Shown piece after piece: positions 44,964 through 54,622 of a stretch of 64,000 bases of DNA. Numbering within the stretch: position 1 is the stretch's first letter; every line of letters starts with the position of its first letter. A program made the translations under genes and the position numbers. The stretch is taken from the NCBI GenBank assembly GCA_937915545.1, contig CALGIJ010000040.1, positions 47,667-111,666 of the forward strand. Reading direction: 5' to 3'. The stretch comes from an uncultured Desulfobacterales bacterium. Lineage in GTDB: Bacteria > Desulfobacterota > Desulfobulbia > Desulfobulbales > Desulfocapsaceae. The notes beneath the pieces are model-generated. The model was not told the origin of the DNA and ran no database searches. It saw nothing but the letters and a program-made list of their open reading frames with translations.

Positions 44964-46123
44964 TGAAAACACTTGCCGTTCTCGGATCGACCGGCTCCAT
45001 AGGTGTCAACGTTCTCGACGTTGTGCGGCAGTTCCCCGAGCGTTACCGGGTGGTGGCCCTGGCCGCCGGCACCAATGTCGAGCTGCTGGCCAGGCAGGTC
45101 GAGGAGTTCGCTCCGTCGCTCGTCTCGGTGTGCGATGAACAGCGCAGAGCCGCCCTGCTCAACCTTCTGCCACCCGGCCATGGTTGCACTGTCCTCTGTG
45201 GTAGCGAAGGCAATGTGCAGGTGGCCTCCCACGAAGATGCCGTTTTCACCGTATCGGCGATGGTTGGTGCCCTGGGGTTGCTGCCGACGTTGGCCGCTAT
45301 CGAGGCTGGCAAAGACATCGGCCTGGCCAACAAGGAGACCCTGGTCATGGCCGGGCAGTTGGTGATGCGGGCGGTGGAACGTGCTGCCGTGCAACTCCTG
45401 CCCATCGATTCAGAGCATTCCGCCATCTTCCAGGCCCTCGAGGCAGGTCGTCATGACGACCTGCGCAAGATCCTCCTCACCGCCTCCGGTGGGCCTTTTC
45501 GTGGCCTGGACCGTGAACGGCTGGCAGAGGTCACCGCCACCGAGGCCCTGCGCCACCCCAACTGGAGCATGGGCCGGAAGATTTCCATCGATTCGGCGAC
45601 CCTGATGAACAAGGGCCTGGAGGTGATCGAGGCCCGCTGGTTGTTTGATGTCGCCCCGGAGGCCATCGAGGTGCTCGTTCACCCCCAGTCTATCGTCCAC
45701 TCCCTGGTCGAGTACCAGGACGGTTCGGTGCTCGCTCAGCTCGGCATCCCCGACATGCGCATCCCCATCGCTTACGCCCTGTCCTACCCGGAACGGCTGC
45801 CTCTGTCACTGCCGGCTTTGAACCTCGCCACCTGCGGCGAGCTGCAGTTCTTTCCCCCCGACCATGAGAGGTTTCCCGCCCTGAACCTGGCGTACACTGC
45901 CCTCACCAGGGGGGGGACGGTCGCGGCGGTGCTCAACGCCGCCAACGAGGTGGCGGTGGAGGCATTTCTCCAAGGCCGTATTTCTTTTCCGCAAATTGCC
46001 GAGACAGTGGCCCGCACAATGGATATTGTAGGAACCGAGGGCGAGGTCGGGCTCGACCAAATCCTTGCCGATGACGCCCGGGCAAGGGCCGTGGCCGAGC
46101 AGCTGATGGCCAGGATCCGGTAA
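44963..46123 (+). CDS. dxr: 1-deoxy-D-xylulose 5-phosphate reductoisomerase
   Basis: Dxr catalyses the second MEP-pathway step, making methylerythritol phosphate with NADPH. The 386-residue enzyme has the GSTGSIG nucleotide loop (8-14), a SGGPF motif and NWSMGRKISIDSATLMNKG with metal and substrate residues. It overlaps cdsA by one base. With ispG downstream, two MEP genes share this cluster. Confidence 0.97.
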   Translation: MKTLAVLGSTGSIGVNVLDVVRQFPERYRVVALAAGTNVELLARQVEEFAPSLVSVCDEQRRAALLNLLPPGHGCTVLCGSEGNVQVASHEDAVFTVSAMVGALGLLPTLAAIEAGKDIGLANKETLVMAGQLVMRAVERAAVQLLPIDSEHSAIFQALEAGRHDDLRKILLTASGGPFRGLDRERLAEVTATEALRHPNWSMGRKISIDSATLMNKGLEVIEARWLFDVAPEAIEVLVHPQSIVHSLVEYQDGSVLAQLGIPDMRIPIAYALSYPERLPLSLPALNLATCGELQFFPPDHERFPALNLAYTALTRGGTVAAVLNAANEVAVEAFLQGRISFPQIAETVARTMDIVGTEGEVGLDQILADDARARAVAEQLMARIR

Positions 46124-46234
46124 ACCTGATGACGGTCCCCTCTCCTCTGGCAAGCTTCTTTCCGCAACCATTGCGAGGTTCAACACTCAATTTTTCTGCC
46201 CGGGAACCCCTTACTTCGGGCACTGCATGGTGAT

Positions 46235-47308
46235 ATGAATACCCTGTTGTCTTTTATTCTCGTTCTCGGATTGCTGATCTTCGTCCACGAACTCGGGCAC
46301 TTTATCTTCGCCAAGCTCTTCGGGGTACGCGTACTCAAGTTTTCGCTTGGCTTCGGGCCGAAGGTTTTCGGGCGCACCATCGGCGAGACGGAGTATGTCG
46401 TTTCCGCTTTTCCACTGGGCGGGTTCGTCAAAATGTTCGGCGAAAACCCCGACGAGCAGGATATTTCTGCGGAAGATCGCTGCGTCTCCTTCGCCCACAA
46501 GGCCACCTGGCAGCGCTTCCTCATCGTCCTCGCCGGACCGGTCTTCAACCTGCTTTTCGCCGTGGTCCTCTTCTTCCTGGTCTTTTTCTTCCTCGGCATT
46601 CCCAGCGCCGGCGAAGGGACGAGGATCGGCACGGTCAGCCCCGGCTCGCCAGCTGCCGAAGCCGGCATGAGCCCTGGGGACCTCATACTGCGTATCGGCG
46701 ACCGTGAGACCATGGTCTGGCAGGATGTCCTCGACGGTGTCAAGAACAGTGGCGGTCAGCCAATTACCGTGGTGGTGCAACGCGGCGATGAGAACGTGTC
46801 GCTCACCGTCCGCCCGGCCATGGATGTGGTCAAGAACGTCTTCGGCGAGGAGGTCGAACAGCGTTACATGATCGGCATCAAGAAAGCCGACGAGATGATC
46901 TGGGAGGAGAGTACGCTGCTGTCCTCCATCGACAGCGCTTTGCAGCAGACCTGGATGTATATTTCCCTCACCGCCATCGGCTTCGTCAAGATCATCCAGC
47001 AGGTGGTACCCGCCTCGGAGATCGGCGGGCCGATCCTCATCGCCCAGATCGCCGGAGAGCAGATGAAGGCGGGGTGGGTCAACCTCATCTATTTCATGGG
47101 GCTGCTCAGCGTCAACCTCGGCCTGCTCAATCTGCTGCCGATCCCGGTCCTGGACGGCGGCCATCTCGCCTTTCTCTCCCTCGAAGCGGTGCGCCGCAAG
47201 CCCATCGGCCTGCGGGCGCAGATCGTGGCGCAGCAGATAGGCATCGGTCTTCTGGGGACCTTGATGGTCTTTGTCTTCTATAACGACATCGTGCGCCTCT
47301 TCAAATGA
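46235..47308 (+). CDS. rseP: RIP metalloprotease RseP (site-2 protease)
   Basis: RseP cleaves anti-sigma factors and leftover signal peptides within the inner membrane. The 357-residue protein has the zinc motif HELGH (18-22) in the first helix, a single PDZ domain (about 120-200; E. coli has two) and the second metal motif PVLDGGHL near the C-terminus. It starts 111 nt after dxr and overlaps tsaB by 4 nt. Confidence 0.95.
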   Translation: MNTLLSFILVLGLLIFVHELGHFIFAKLFGVRVLKFSLGFGPKVFGRTIGETEYVVSAFPLGGFVKMFGENPDEQDISAEDRCVSFAHKATWQRFLIVLAGPVFNLLFAVVLFFLVFFFLGIPSAGEGTRIGTVSPGSPAAEAGMSPGDLILRIGDRETMVWQDVLDGVKNSGGQPITVVVQRGDENVSLTVRPAMDVVKNVFGEEVEQRYMIGIKKADEMIWEESTLLSSIDSALQQTWMYISLTAIGFVKIIQQVVPASEIGGPILIAQIAGEQMKAGWVNLIYFMGLLSVNLGLLNLLPIPVLDGGHLAFLSLEAVRRKPIGLRAQIVAQQIGIGLLGTLMVFVFYNDIVRLFK

Positions 47309-48069
47309 TGACCGCGGTTCGCCCCCTGCTGCTCGCCATCGACACCGCCACCCCCTGTGCCGCCCTGGCGCTCACTGCCGGCACTGCCGATGATGGCGAG
47401 GTGCGCGGCTGCCTCAATATGGCAGGCGGCAAGACCCACTCGCGCCGCCTGCTTCTCCTCATCGACGTGCTCATGCGCGAGAGTGGCACCACCTGGCAGG
47501 ATGTCGACGGTATCGCCGTTGGTCTCGGGCCGGGCAGCTTCACCGGGTTGCGCATCGGCATGGCCACCGCCAAGGGTCTGGCGACCGCTGCCGGTCGGCC
47601 GCTGTACGGGGTCTCGACCCTTGATGTCCTGGCCGCCCAGTGTGCCGGGGCATCCCTGGTGTGCAGCATGATCGATGCCCGCAAGAAGGAGGTGTACGCC
47701 ACCCTGTACCGCCGTGACGCCCAGGGGCGGCAGGTGCCTTGCATGGGCCCGCTTGTGCTGCCGCCCGTCGCCTTGGCTTCCATGCTGCTCAATGCCCTGG
47801 CACCCGCTGAGTCGGTGCTGCTGGTGGGCAGCGGCGCGCGCCTCTACGGCGCGGAGCTGCTCCCGCTGCTTGGTGGCAAGGGGCGAGTCGCCCCGGCCTT
47901 TCTCCACGAACCTTCGGCGGCGGTGCTTGGCCTGGTGGCCGGGGAGAAGGCTGTCTGTGGCGAGACTCTCGATCCCATCGAGGGGATGCCGCTCTATGTG
48001 CGCGGCTCGGACGCCGAGCTCAATCTGGCCAGAAAGCTTGCGCAGCAAAAGGGGGAGGGTGGGCGATGA
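47305..48069 (+). CDS. tsaB: tRNA threonylcarbamoyladenosine biosynthesis protein TsaB
   Basis: TsaB is the non-catalytic partner of TsaD in making t6A37 of ANN-decoding tRNAs. The 254-residue product has the ASKHA-type N-terminus LLAIDTATPCAALAL and the GLGPGSFTGLRIGM segment. Its start overlaps rseP by 4 nt and its end overlaps ispG by 4 nt, so the three genes look co-translated. Confidence 0.93.
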   Translation: MMTAVRPLLLAIDTATPCAALALTAGTADDGEVRGCLNMAGGKTHSRRLLLLIDVLMRESGTTWQDVDGIAVGLGPGSFTGLRIGMATAKGLATAAGRPLYGVSTLDVLAAQCAGASLVCSMIDARKKEVYATLYRRDAQGRQVPCMGPLVLPPVALASMLLNALAPAESVLLVGSGARLYGAELLPLLGGKGRVAPAFLHEPSAAVLGLVAGEKAVCGETLDPIEGMPLYVRGSDAELNLARKLAQQKGEGGR

Positions 48070-49169
48070 TTGCCAGAAGAGCGACCCGAATCATCCATGT
48101 CGGCAAGGTTGCCATCGGCGGTGACAGCCCCATCGCGGTACAGTCGATGACCAATACCGACACCCGTGACGTCCAGCGGACGGTGGCGCAGATCAAAGGG
48201 CTGGAGGCGGCCGGGTGCGACATCGTCAGGGTGGCGGTGATCGACCTCGAGGCCGCCGCCGCCATTGCTGCCATACGCGCGGCCATCGCCATTCCGCTGA
48301 TTGCCGATATCCACTTCGACCATCGCCTGGCGGTCGCCGCCATGGAAAACGGCGCCGACGGCATACGCATCAATCCCGGCAATCTCGGCGGCGCCGAGAA
48401 GACGGCCAGGGTGGTGGACGCCGCCAAAAGGCATGGGGTGCCGATCCGCGTCGGGGTCAACAGCGGCTCCATCGAAAAGGACCTCCTCGCCCTCCATGGC
48501 TATCCCAGCGCCGACAATACCGAGGCCCTGGTAGCCAGCGCCCTGCGCAACGTCCAGCTGCTCGAACGGCATGGCTTCGACGCCATCAAGATCTCGGTGA
48601 AGGCCGCCGATGTGCTGACCACCATCTCCGCCTACCGCCGCCTCTCGCAGCGTACCGACTACCCCCTGCACCTCGGTGTCACCGAGGCGGGCGGCCTGAT
48701 TGCCGGCACGGTCAAGTCGAGCGTCGCGCTGGGCATTTTGCTCAGTGAAGGCATCGGTGACACCCTGCGTATCTCCCTGACCAGGGAGCCGGTGGAGGAG
48801 GTGCGGGTCGCCTTCGAGCTGCTGCGCGCCCTGAAGATCCGCGAGCGCGGCCCCGAGCTGATCTCCTGCCCCACCTGCGGCCGGACGCGCATCAACCTTT
48901 TCGCCCTGGCGGAAGAGGTGGAGCGCTATCTGCAAACCATGGAGAGCCCGCTCAAGGTGGCGGTGATGGGCTGCGTCGTCAACGGCCCCGGCGAGGCCAA
49001 GCATGCCGATATCGGCGTGGCCGGCGGCAACGGCGTCGGTATCATCTTCAAGCGCGGCGAGATCTGGAAGAAGGTCGGCGAGGACGATCTGCTGCCGGTC
49101 TTCCTCGCCGAGTTGCAGAAAATGGAAGAAGAGCGGCGCGGCCAGGGAAAATCTGCTACAAAAGAGTGA
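48066..49169 (+). CDS. ispG: 4-hydroxy-3-methylbut-2-en-1-yl diphosphate synthase
   Basis: IspG (GcpE) is the 4Fe-4S enzyme that converts MEcPP to HMBPP in the MEP pathway. The 367-residue protein has the TIM-barrel start VQSMTNTDTRDV and the cluster-binding CPTCGRTRIN and GCVVNGPGEAKHADIG near the C-terminus. ATG overlaps the end of tsaB. Confidence 0.96.
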   Translation: MIARRATRIIHVGKVAIGGDSPIAVQSMTNTDTRDVQRTVAQIKGLEAAGCDIVRVAVIDLEAAAAIAAIRAAIAIPLIADIHFDHRLAVAAMENGADGIRINPGNLGGAEKTARVVDAAKRHGVPIRVGVNSGSIEKDLLALHGYPSADNTEALVASALRNVQLLERHGFDAIKISVKAADVLTTISAYRRLSQRTDYPLHLGVTEAGGLIAGTVKSSVALGILLSEGIGDTLRISLTREPVEEVRVAFELLRALKIRERGPELISCPTCGRTRINLFALAEEVERYLQTMESPLKVAVMGCVVNGPGEAKHADIGVAGGNGVGIIFKRGEIWKKVGEDDLLPVFLAELQKMEEERRGQGKSATKE

Positions 49170-49242
49170 ACTGTCAGGCCCCCGTGGTTCGTCGGCGGCG
49201 GGCGGGGCTCCACCATCAACACACCATAACGGGAAGACCACT

Positions 49243-50955
49243 ATGCGCTATTCTCAGTTGCTGATCCCAACGCTGAAAGAGGTTCCATCCGAGGCGGAAG
49301 TCGTCAGCCATGTGCTGCTGCTGCGGGGCGGGTTTATCCGCAAGCTCACCGCCGGCATCTATACCTACCTGCCCCTGGGCCTTATGGCGATTCGCAAGGT
49401 CGAGCAGATCGTGCGAGAGGAGATGAACCGTGCCGGTGCCCAGGAGGTGCTGATGCCGATGGTGCAGCCCGCCGACCTGTGGATGGAGACCGGCCGTTAC
49501 AAGAAATATGGCCCGGAGCTGCTGCGCTTTCACGACCGCCATGAACGCGAGTCGTGCCTCGGGCCGACCCACGAGGAGGTCATCACCGATATCGCCAGGA
49601 AAGAGCTGCACTCCTATCGCGACCTGCCGGTCAACCTCTACCAGATCCAGACCAAGTTCCGCGACGAGATCCGTCCCCGCTTCGGCCTCATGCGCGGCCG
49701 CGAGTTCATTATGAAGGACGCCTACTCCTTCGATGTCGACGACGCCGGCGCTGAGGTCTCCTACCGTAAGATGTACGATGCCTACCGGCGCATCTTCACC
49801 CGCTGCGGCCTCGATTTCCGCGCCGTGCAGGCCGATTCCGGGGCCATCGGCGGCAACTTCTCCCATGAGTTCATGGTCCTTGCCAAGACCGGCGAGGACA
49901 CTATTGTCATCTGTGACAGCTGCGACTTCGCCGCCAACAAAGAGAAGGCGGCGGTGGTGCTGCGGCCGGCGGCGGAGGGCGAGCCGTTGCGGGTGATGGC
50001 CAAGGTCGAGACGCCTGGCAAGCGTAAGGTGGAGACGGTGTGCGAGTTCCTTGGCATCGGGCCGGAGGCTTTGGTCAAGACCATGGTCTACAAAGCTGAC
50101 GGCGTTCCGGTGGCGGTGCTGCTGCGCGGTGACCGCGAGGTGGAGGAGGTCAAGCTGAAGAACCTCCTTGGCGTCGCCGATGTCGAGCTCGCTGGAGAAC
50201 AGGAAGTATTCGACGCCACCCGGGTGCCCACCGGCTATCTCGGACCGGTGGGGCTCTCGTTGCGGCTGGTCGTCGATCAGGAAGTGGCGGCCATGCGCAA
50301 CTTCACCGTCGGCGCCAACGAGAAGAACCATCACCTGCAGAACGTCAACCTCGGCCGTGACTTCCAGGTCGAGGCAGTCGGCGACCTGCGGCGCATCACC
50401 GTCGACGACCCCTGCCCGCAGTGCGGCGGGCGGCTGGCCCTTACCGAAGGCATCGAGGTCGGCCATGTCTTCAAGCTCGGCACCGGCTATTCGCAGTCGA
50501 TGAACGCCACCTTCCAGGACAGCGACGGCCAGGGTAAGCACTTTGTCATGGGCTGTTACGGCATCGGCGTCAGCCGTGTCGTCGCCGCCGCCATCGAGCA
50601 GAATCACGACGAGCATGGCATCGTCTTTCCGGTGCCGCTGGCGCCCTTCACGGTTATTGTGCTCAACCTCGGCGGCAAGGACGAAACGCTCTGCGAACTC
50701 GCCGAAAGTCTCTATGGCAAGCTGCAGGCAGCGGGACTCGAAGTACTCCTCGACGACCGCGACGAACGCCCCGGCCTGAAGTTCAAGGATGCCGACCTGC
50801 TCGGCATTCCCTATCGGGTTACCGTTGGCAACAGCTATACCAAGAGCGGCAAGGTCGAGGTGCGGCGGCGGCGGGACGGGGTGGTCGAGGAACTTACCCC
50901 CGAGGAGACGGTGACCTTCCTCGTCGAGCGCATCGGCGCCGAGTTGAAAAAGTGA
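49243..50955 (+). CDS. proS: Prolyl-tRNA synthetase
   Basis: ProS charges tRNA-Pro. The 570-residue enzyme is the bacterial type with the class II core (RSGLLRKL-like LLLRGGFIRKLTAGIYTYLP, GPTHEEVITD, FRDEIRPRFGLMRGREF), an editing domain inserted in the middle (about 225-390) and a C-terminal anticodon domain. A longer frame from 49003 overlaps ispG; ATG at 49243 gives the family N-terminus. Confidence 0.97.
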   Translation: MRYSQLLIPTLKEVPSEAEVVSHVLLLRGGFIRKLTAGIYTYLPLGLMAIRKVEQIVREEMNRAGAQEVLMPMVQPADLWMETGRYKKYGPELLRFHDRHERESCLGPTHEEVITDIARKELHSYRDLPVNLYQIQTKFRDEIRPRFGLMRGREFIMKDAYSFDVDDAGAEVSYRKMYDAYRRIFTRCGLDFRAVQADSGAIGGNFSHEFMVLAKTGEDTIVICDSCDFAANKEKAAVVLRPAAEGEPLRVMAKVETPGKRKVETVCEFLGIGPEALVKTMVYKADGVPVAVLLRGDREVEEVKLKNLLGVADVELAGEQEVFDATRVPTGYLGPVGLSLRLVVDQEVAAMRNFTVGANEKNHHLQNVNLGRDFQVEAVGDLRRITVDDPCPQCGGRLALTEGIEVGHVFKLGTGYSQSMNATFQDSDGQGKHFVMGCYGIGVSRVVAAAIEQNHDEHGIVFPVPLAPFTVIVLNLGGKDETLCELAESLYGKLQAAGLEVLLDDRDERPGLKFKDADLLGIPYRVTVGNSYTKSGKVEVRRRRDGVVEELTPEETVTFLVERIGAELKK

Positions 50956-51052
50956 TCATCACGGCGCGGCGAGTACCTTTCGCCGCGCCGAACAGCGGAT
51001 CCCCCGAGGCGGGGGAGAGTGAACGCCCCGGAAGCGTCGGGGCGAGAGGGCG

Positions 51053-53263
51053 ATGGCCAACGAAACGACAATAAATCCCCAGGGTCTTAAGGTCCTGGCG
51101 GCCACCTATCTGCAGGGCGTCGATCTGTCGCGGATCGACAAGGCCTGGGAACTGGTGACGCGGGTGCACAAGGGCAGCCGCCACTTCTCCGGGGAGCTCT
51201 ACGTTATCCACCTCCTTGAGGTGGCCTCGACCCTGGCGTCGATGCGCCTCGACCTCGACACCGTACTTGCCGGCCTCCTTCACGGAGTGTTGAAGGAAGA
51301 GGAGACCGGTCGGCCGGGGGTGACGGTTGAGGAACTGACGGAGATGTTCGGCAAGGATGTCGCCGCCATCGTCGAGGGTACCACCCGCATCACCCAGGTG
51401 CAGTATAACAGCAAGCTGGCCAGTCAGGCGGAGAACCTGCGCAAGATGTTTCTCGCCATGGCCGCCGATATACGCGTGCTCCTCGTCAAGCTGGTCAACC
51501 GCCTGCTTGATCTCTTCCTCCTCGACATGGTTGATCGCGAGCACCAGCTGGATATCGCTCGCGAGACCATGGATGTCTATGCCCCCCTGGCCAGCCGCCT
51601 CGGCATCGACTGGCTCAAGAGGGAACTGGAGGACCATGCCTTCAAGTTCCTCTATCCCGAGGAGCACTACAACCTCTCCCACGCCCTGGAGACCTCCCTC
51701 GACGAGCGACAGGCCTATGTCGACGAGGTGATCAAGATCCTCGACGAGAAGCTTGGCGAAAACGGCATCAAACCGCTGCGCATCATCGGCCGCCCCAAGC
51801 ACCTCTACTCCATCTATAAAAAGCTGGTGGCGCAGAACATCCCCCTGGAGCGGGTCTACGACAAGGTTGCCTTCCGTATCATCGTCAACACCGTCAACGA
51901 GTGCTACGAGGCGCTGGGGGTCATCCATGCCAACTGGTCGCCGGTGCCGGGGCGTATCAAGGATTTCATTTCCGTACCCAAGGCCAACAACTACCAGTCG
52001 ATGCACACCACGGTGGTGGGGCCGCGCGAGCACTTCATCGAGATCCAGATTCGTACCGAGGAAATGGACCGAGTCGCTCAGGAAGGTGTCGCCGCGCACT
52101 GGGCCTACAAGGAAGGGCAGAAGATCAACAAAAACGACGCCCGGCTGTTCCGTGAGCTGAAGAAACTGGTGGCCTCGCTGCAGGAGGTCGAGGACCCGCG
52201 GGAGTTCCTCGACAGCGTCATCGGCGAGCTCTACGACCCGGAGATCTACGCCCTCACCCCCACCGGGGAGGTCAAGGAGTTCCCCTCCGGCAGCTGCCCT
52301 ATCGATTTCGCCTACGCCATCCATACCGAGGTCGGTGACCACTGCGTTGGGGCCAAGGTCAACGGGCGCCAGGTGCCGCTCAAATACCAGATTCAGACCG
52401 GCGATATCGTCGAGATCCTCACTGCCCCCAACCAGAACCCGCGGCGCGGCTGGCTCGATCTGGTCAAGACGAGCCGCGCGCGCACAAGGATCCGTTCCTG
52501 GCTGCGTCGCGAGGAGAAAGACAAGGCGCTCAAGCTGGGCCGGGAAATTTGCGAGCGGGAGATCCGCAAACACGATACCTCGCTGAAGAAGATTATCAAG
52601 AGCGGTCATATCCGTCTGCTCCTCAAGCAGCTGCGCTGCAACTCCCTCGACGACCTGCTGGTCAAGGTGGGCAGCGGGGTGATCACCGTGCAGAACCTCA
52701 TCCGCGCTCTGCAGCCGGTGGAGTTGCGCAAGGAGGCGGAGTCGGCGGTGCACGACCTGCCCCCCGAGGAGCTGGCGGCACTCCTCGCCTCCCAGGCACA
52801 TCCCCACAGCGAGGCGGCCGGCAAAGGCAAGCCAGGCATCAATATCGACGGCGTCGATGGCATGCTGGTGAAGATCAGCCAGTGCTGCCAGCCTCTGCCG
52901 GGCGATCCCATCGTCGGCTTCATCACCATGGGCAAGGGGGTGTCGGTTCATAAGGCCGACTGCGTCAACCTGCTCAGCTCCGACCCCAAGCGGTGGATCG
53001 ATGTCAGCTGGAGCGGAATTACCGAGAAGAGCTACAAGGTTTCCATTCATATCAGCGCCGAAAATCAGCGCGGCATCTTTGCCGAGATCAGCGGCACTAT
53101 CAGCGCCGACAACGCCAATATCGTCGATATCTCCGCCCACACCACCGCCACCGACCTGGCGGAGATGACCATCTCCCTCGAGGTCGTCAACCTCGAGCAC
53201 CTGCAGACCCTGCTGCAGCACTTGCGGCAGCTGCCGGCGGTTATCGCCGTGCGCAGGATGTAG
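51053..53263 (+). CDS. RelA/SpoT-family (p)ppGpp synthetase with degenerate hydrolase site
   Basis: The 736-residue protein has the RSH domain order: pseudo-hydrolase HD (about 25-190), synthetase (about 235-355), TGS (about 395-455) and ACT (about 660-736). The synthetase looks intact, with GRPKH (247-251), the YD at 269-270, RIKD (301-304), Y314 and E330. In the HD part H53 and H77 are kept, but the expected HDxxED reads HGVLKE (G78, K81, E82), and the later LADRxHN segment reads LVNRLLD. Hydrolysis is therefore probably lost, while the synthetase keeps the RxKD type of bifunctional Rel. It is 97 nt from proS. Confidence 0.9.
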   Translation: MANETTINPQGLKVLAATYLQGVDLSRIDKAWELVTRVHKGSRHFSGELYVIHLLEVASTLASMRLDLDTVLAGLLHGVLKEEETGRPGVTVEELTEMFGKDVAAIVEGTTRITQVQYNSKLASQAENLRKMFLAMAADIRVLLVKLVNRLLDLFLLDMVDREHQLDIARETMDVYAPLASRLGIDWLKRELEDHAFKFLYPEEHYNLSHALETSLDERQAYVDEVIKILDEKLGENGIKPLRIIGRPKHLYSIYKKLVAQNIPLERVYDKVAFRIIVNTVNECYEALGVIHANWSPVPGRIKDFISVPKANNYQSMHTTVVGPREHFIEIQIRTEEMDRVAQEGVAAHWAYKEGQKINKNDARLFRELKKLVASLQEVEDPREFLDSVIGELYDPEIYALTPTGEVKEFPSGSCPIDFAYAIHTEVGDHCVGAKVNGRQVPLKYQIQTGDIVEILTAPNQNPRRGWLDLVKTSRARTRIRSWLRREEKDKALKLGREICEREIRKHDTSLKKIIKSGHIRLLLKQLRCNSLDDLLVKVGSGVITVQNLIRALQPVELRKEAESAVHDLPPEELAALLASQAHPHSEAAGKGKPGINIDGVDGMLVKISQCCQPLPGDPIVGFITMGKGVSVHKADCVNLLSSDPKRWIDVSWSGITEKSYKVSIHISAENQRGIFAEISGTISADNANIVDISAHTTATDLAEMTISLEVVNLEHLQTLLQHLRQLPAVIAVRRM

Positions 53264-53278
53264 CTATCCCCTGCGGCG

Positions 53279-53725
53279 ATGCTGTGCGCGGTCTGTGGAA
53301 ACGAGCGGCCTGGAAAAGGGGCTGCCTGCCCTTACTGCGGGGCTGATGAAAAGGTCGACGAGGGGCGGGTAAAACCTGTCTTCAGCCACCGGACGATCAA
53401 CCTCGAAGCTGGCCGGCCGGTGGTCGAGGTTGCTCTGCGACGTCTCGAGCAGGCTATTGACGACGGGTTACGCCAGGGCGTCACCGTCCTCACTCTTATC
53501 CATGGCTATGGCTCGAGCGGCAAGGGCGGGGTCATCCGCGAGGAATGCCGGCGCATGCTCGATTTTATGAAGGACAAGAAGATCGTCGGCGATTATCTGT
53601 GTGGTGAAGATTTCGTGAAAAAGTCCGGGAGGGTGCGCGCCCTGCTGCAGCGCTATCCAGCTCTGGCTGGGCACTACAGCCTGGGCCGGGGCAATCCTGG
53701 CATCACTCTGGTGCTGTTGGCCTGA
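53279..53725 (+). CDS. Smr-domain protein with N-terminal zinc ribbon
   Basis: The 148-residue protein begins with two CxxC pairs (C3, C6, C17, C20), a likely zinc ribbon. Its C-terminal part matches the Smr (MutS2 C-terminal) domain with LIHGYGSSGKGGVIRE. Smr domains act as nucleases or nucleic-acid binders on branched DNA or stalled ribosome mRNA; which applies here cannot be told. It starts 15 nt after the rel gene. Confidence 0.8.
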   Translation: MLCAVCGNERPGKGAACPYCGADEKVDEGRVKPVFSHRTINLEAGRPVVEVALRRLEQAIDDGLRQGVTVLTLIHGYGSSGKGGVIREECRRMLDFMKDKKIVGDYLCGEDFVKKSGRVRALLQRYPALAGHYSLGRGNPGITLVLLA

Positions 53726-53831
53726 TCCTCAGCCCTTTTCGTGGCCGGCGCACCTTGCCGGGCCACTTCTCTCTGCGACCTGAGGGTCGCGAAGTTCCAC
53801 AATCAACAACCCCTTGATGGGAGGAAAGCAG

Positions 53832-54533
53832 ATGAAGACATCGTTGATGACCGCCGCTCTGGGACTGGTCCTGGCCGTTCCCGCTTTTTCTTCGGCGGCT
53901 CCGCCGACAAGCTTCGAAGATAAGCTCAGCTACAGCATGGGCTTCGAGGTGGGTAGCTATTTCAAGCGCGCCGGGGGTGATATCCAGAAGGAGTTCCTCC
54001 TCATCGGTATCGAGGACGCCTTCAAGGGCGTCGAGCCGACGATGAGCGCCGAAGACATGCTGGCGGTGAAGAAGGAGTTCGCCGCGCGCATGCAGGCGCG
54101 GCAGATGGCCATGCTCGATGAAATGAAGGCCAAGAACAAGACTGCCGGCGAGGCCTATCTCGCCGAGAATAAGAAGAAGCCGGGAGTCACGGTGACCGGC
54201 AGCGGTCTGCAGTACGAGGTGGTCAAGAAGGGACAGGGCAAGAATGCCGGGCCCACCGATTCGGTCAAGGTCCAGTACACCGGCACGCTCATCGACGGCA
54301 CCGAGTTCGACAGCACGGCTTCGCGTGGTGAAGCCGCGGAATTTCAGGTGGATCAGGTGATAAAGGGCTGGAGCGAGGCGCTGCAGTTGATGAACCCCGG
54401 CTCGAAGCTGCGTCTGGTGATCCCCTCTGAGCTGGCCTATGGCGAAGGCGGTGCAGCGCCAATGATCGAGCCCAACTCGGTACTGGTGTTCGACGTCGAG
54501 ATGGTCTCCGTCGGCGAGCCGGCCGCCAAATAG
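53832..54533 (+). CDS. FKBP-type peptidyl-prolyl cis-trans isomerase, exported
   Basis: The 233-residue protein has a signal peptide (MKTSLMTAALGLVLAVPAFS, cut near residue 28), a helical N-terminal dimerisation region of the Mip/FkpA type (about 30-125) and a C-terminal FKBP domain with VQYTGTLIDGTEFDST and AYGEGG. It likely folds proteins in the periplasm. GGGAGGAAAGCAG supports ATG at 53832 over the 53814 ATG. Confidence 0.92.
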   Translation: MKTSLMTAALGLVLAVPAFSSAAPPTSFEDKLSYSMGFEVGSYFKRAGGDIQKEFLLIGIEDAFKGVEPTMSAEDMLAVKKEFAARMQARQMAMLDEMKAKNKTAGEAYLAENKKKPGVTVTGSGLQYEVVKKGQGKNAGPTDSVKVQYTGTLIDGTEFDSTASRGEAAEFQVDQVIKGWSEALQLMNPGSKLRLVIPSELAYGEGGAAPMIEPNSVLVFDVEMVSVGEPAAK

Positions 54534-54542
54534 GGCTGAGGA

Positions 54543-54618
54543 GGCGGCTGGAAAAGCCGCCCCACAGGCCATTTTCTACACAATAACGGGCCGTTCCCAG
54601 TCGCTGGGGCGGCCCGTT
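54543..54618. other. Two hairpins in the convergent FKBP-lptG gap
   Basis: ggcggct/agccgcc (54543-54549 with 54555-54561) and aacgggccg/cggcccgtt (54585-54593 with 54610-54618) lie between convergent genes. Neither has a clear T-run on either strand, so termination here, if any, may need Rho. Confidence 0.45.
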
Positions 54619-54622
54619 GTCG

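Noticed and set aside
50894..53221. A 775-codon open frame on the minus strand
   Set aside because: It lies antisense to proS end and the RSH gene, whose domains are clear. The antisense product is low-complexity and unrecognisable.
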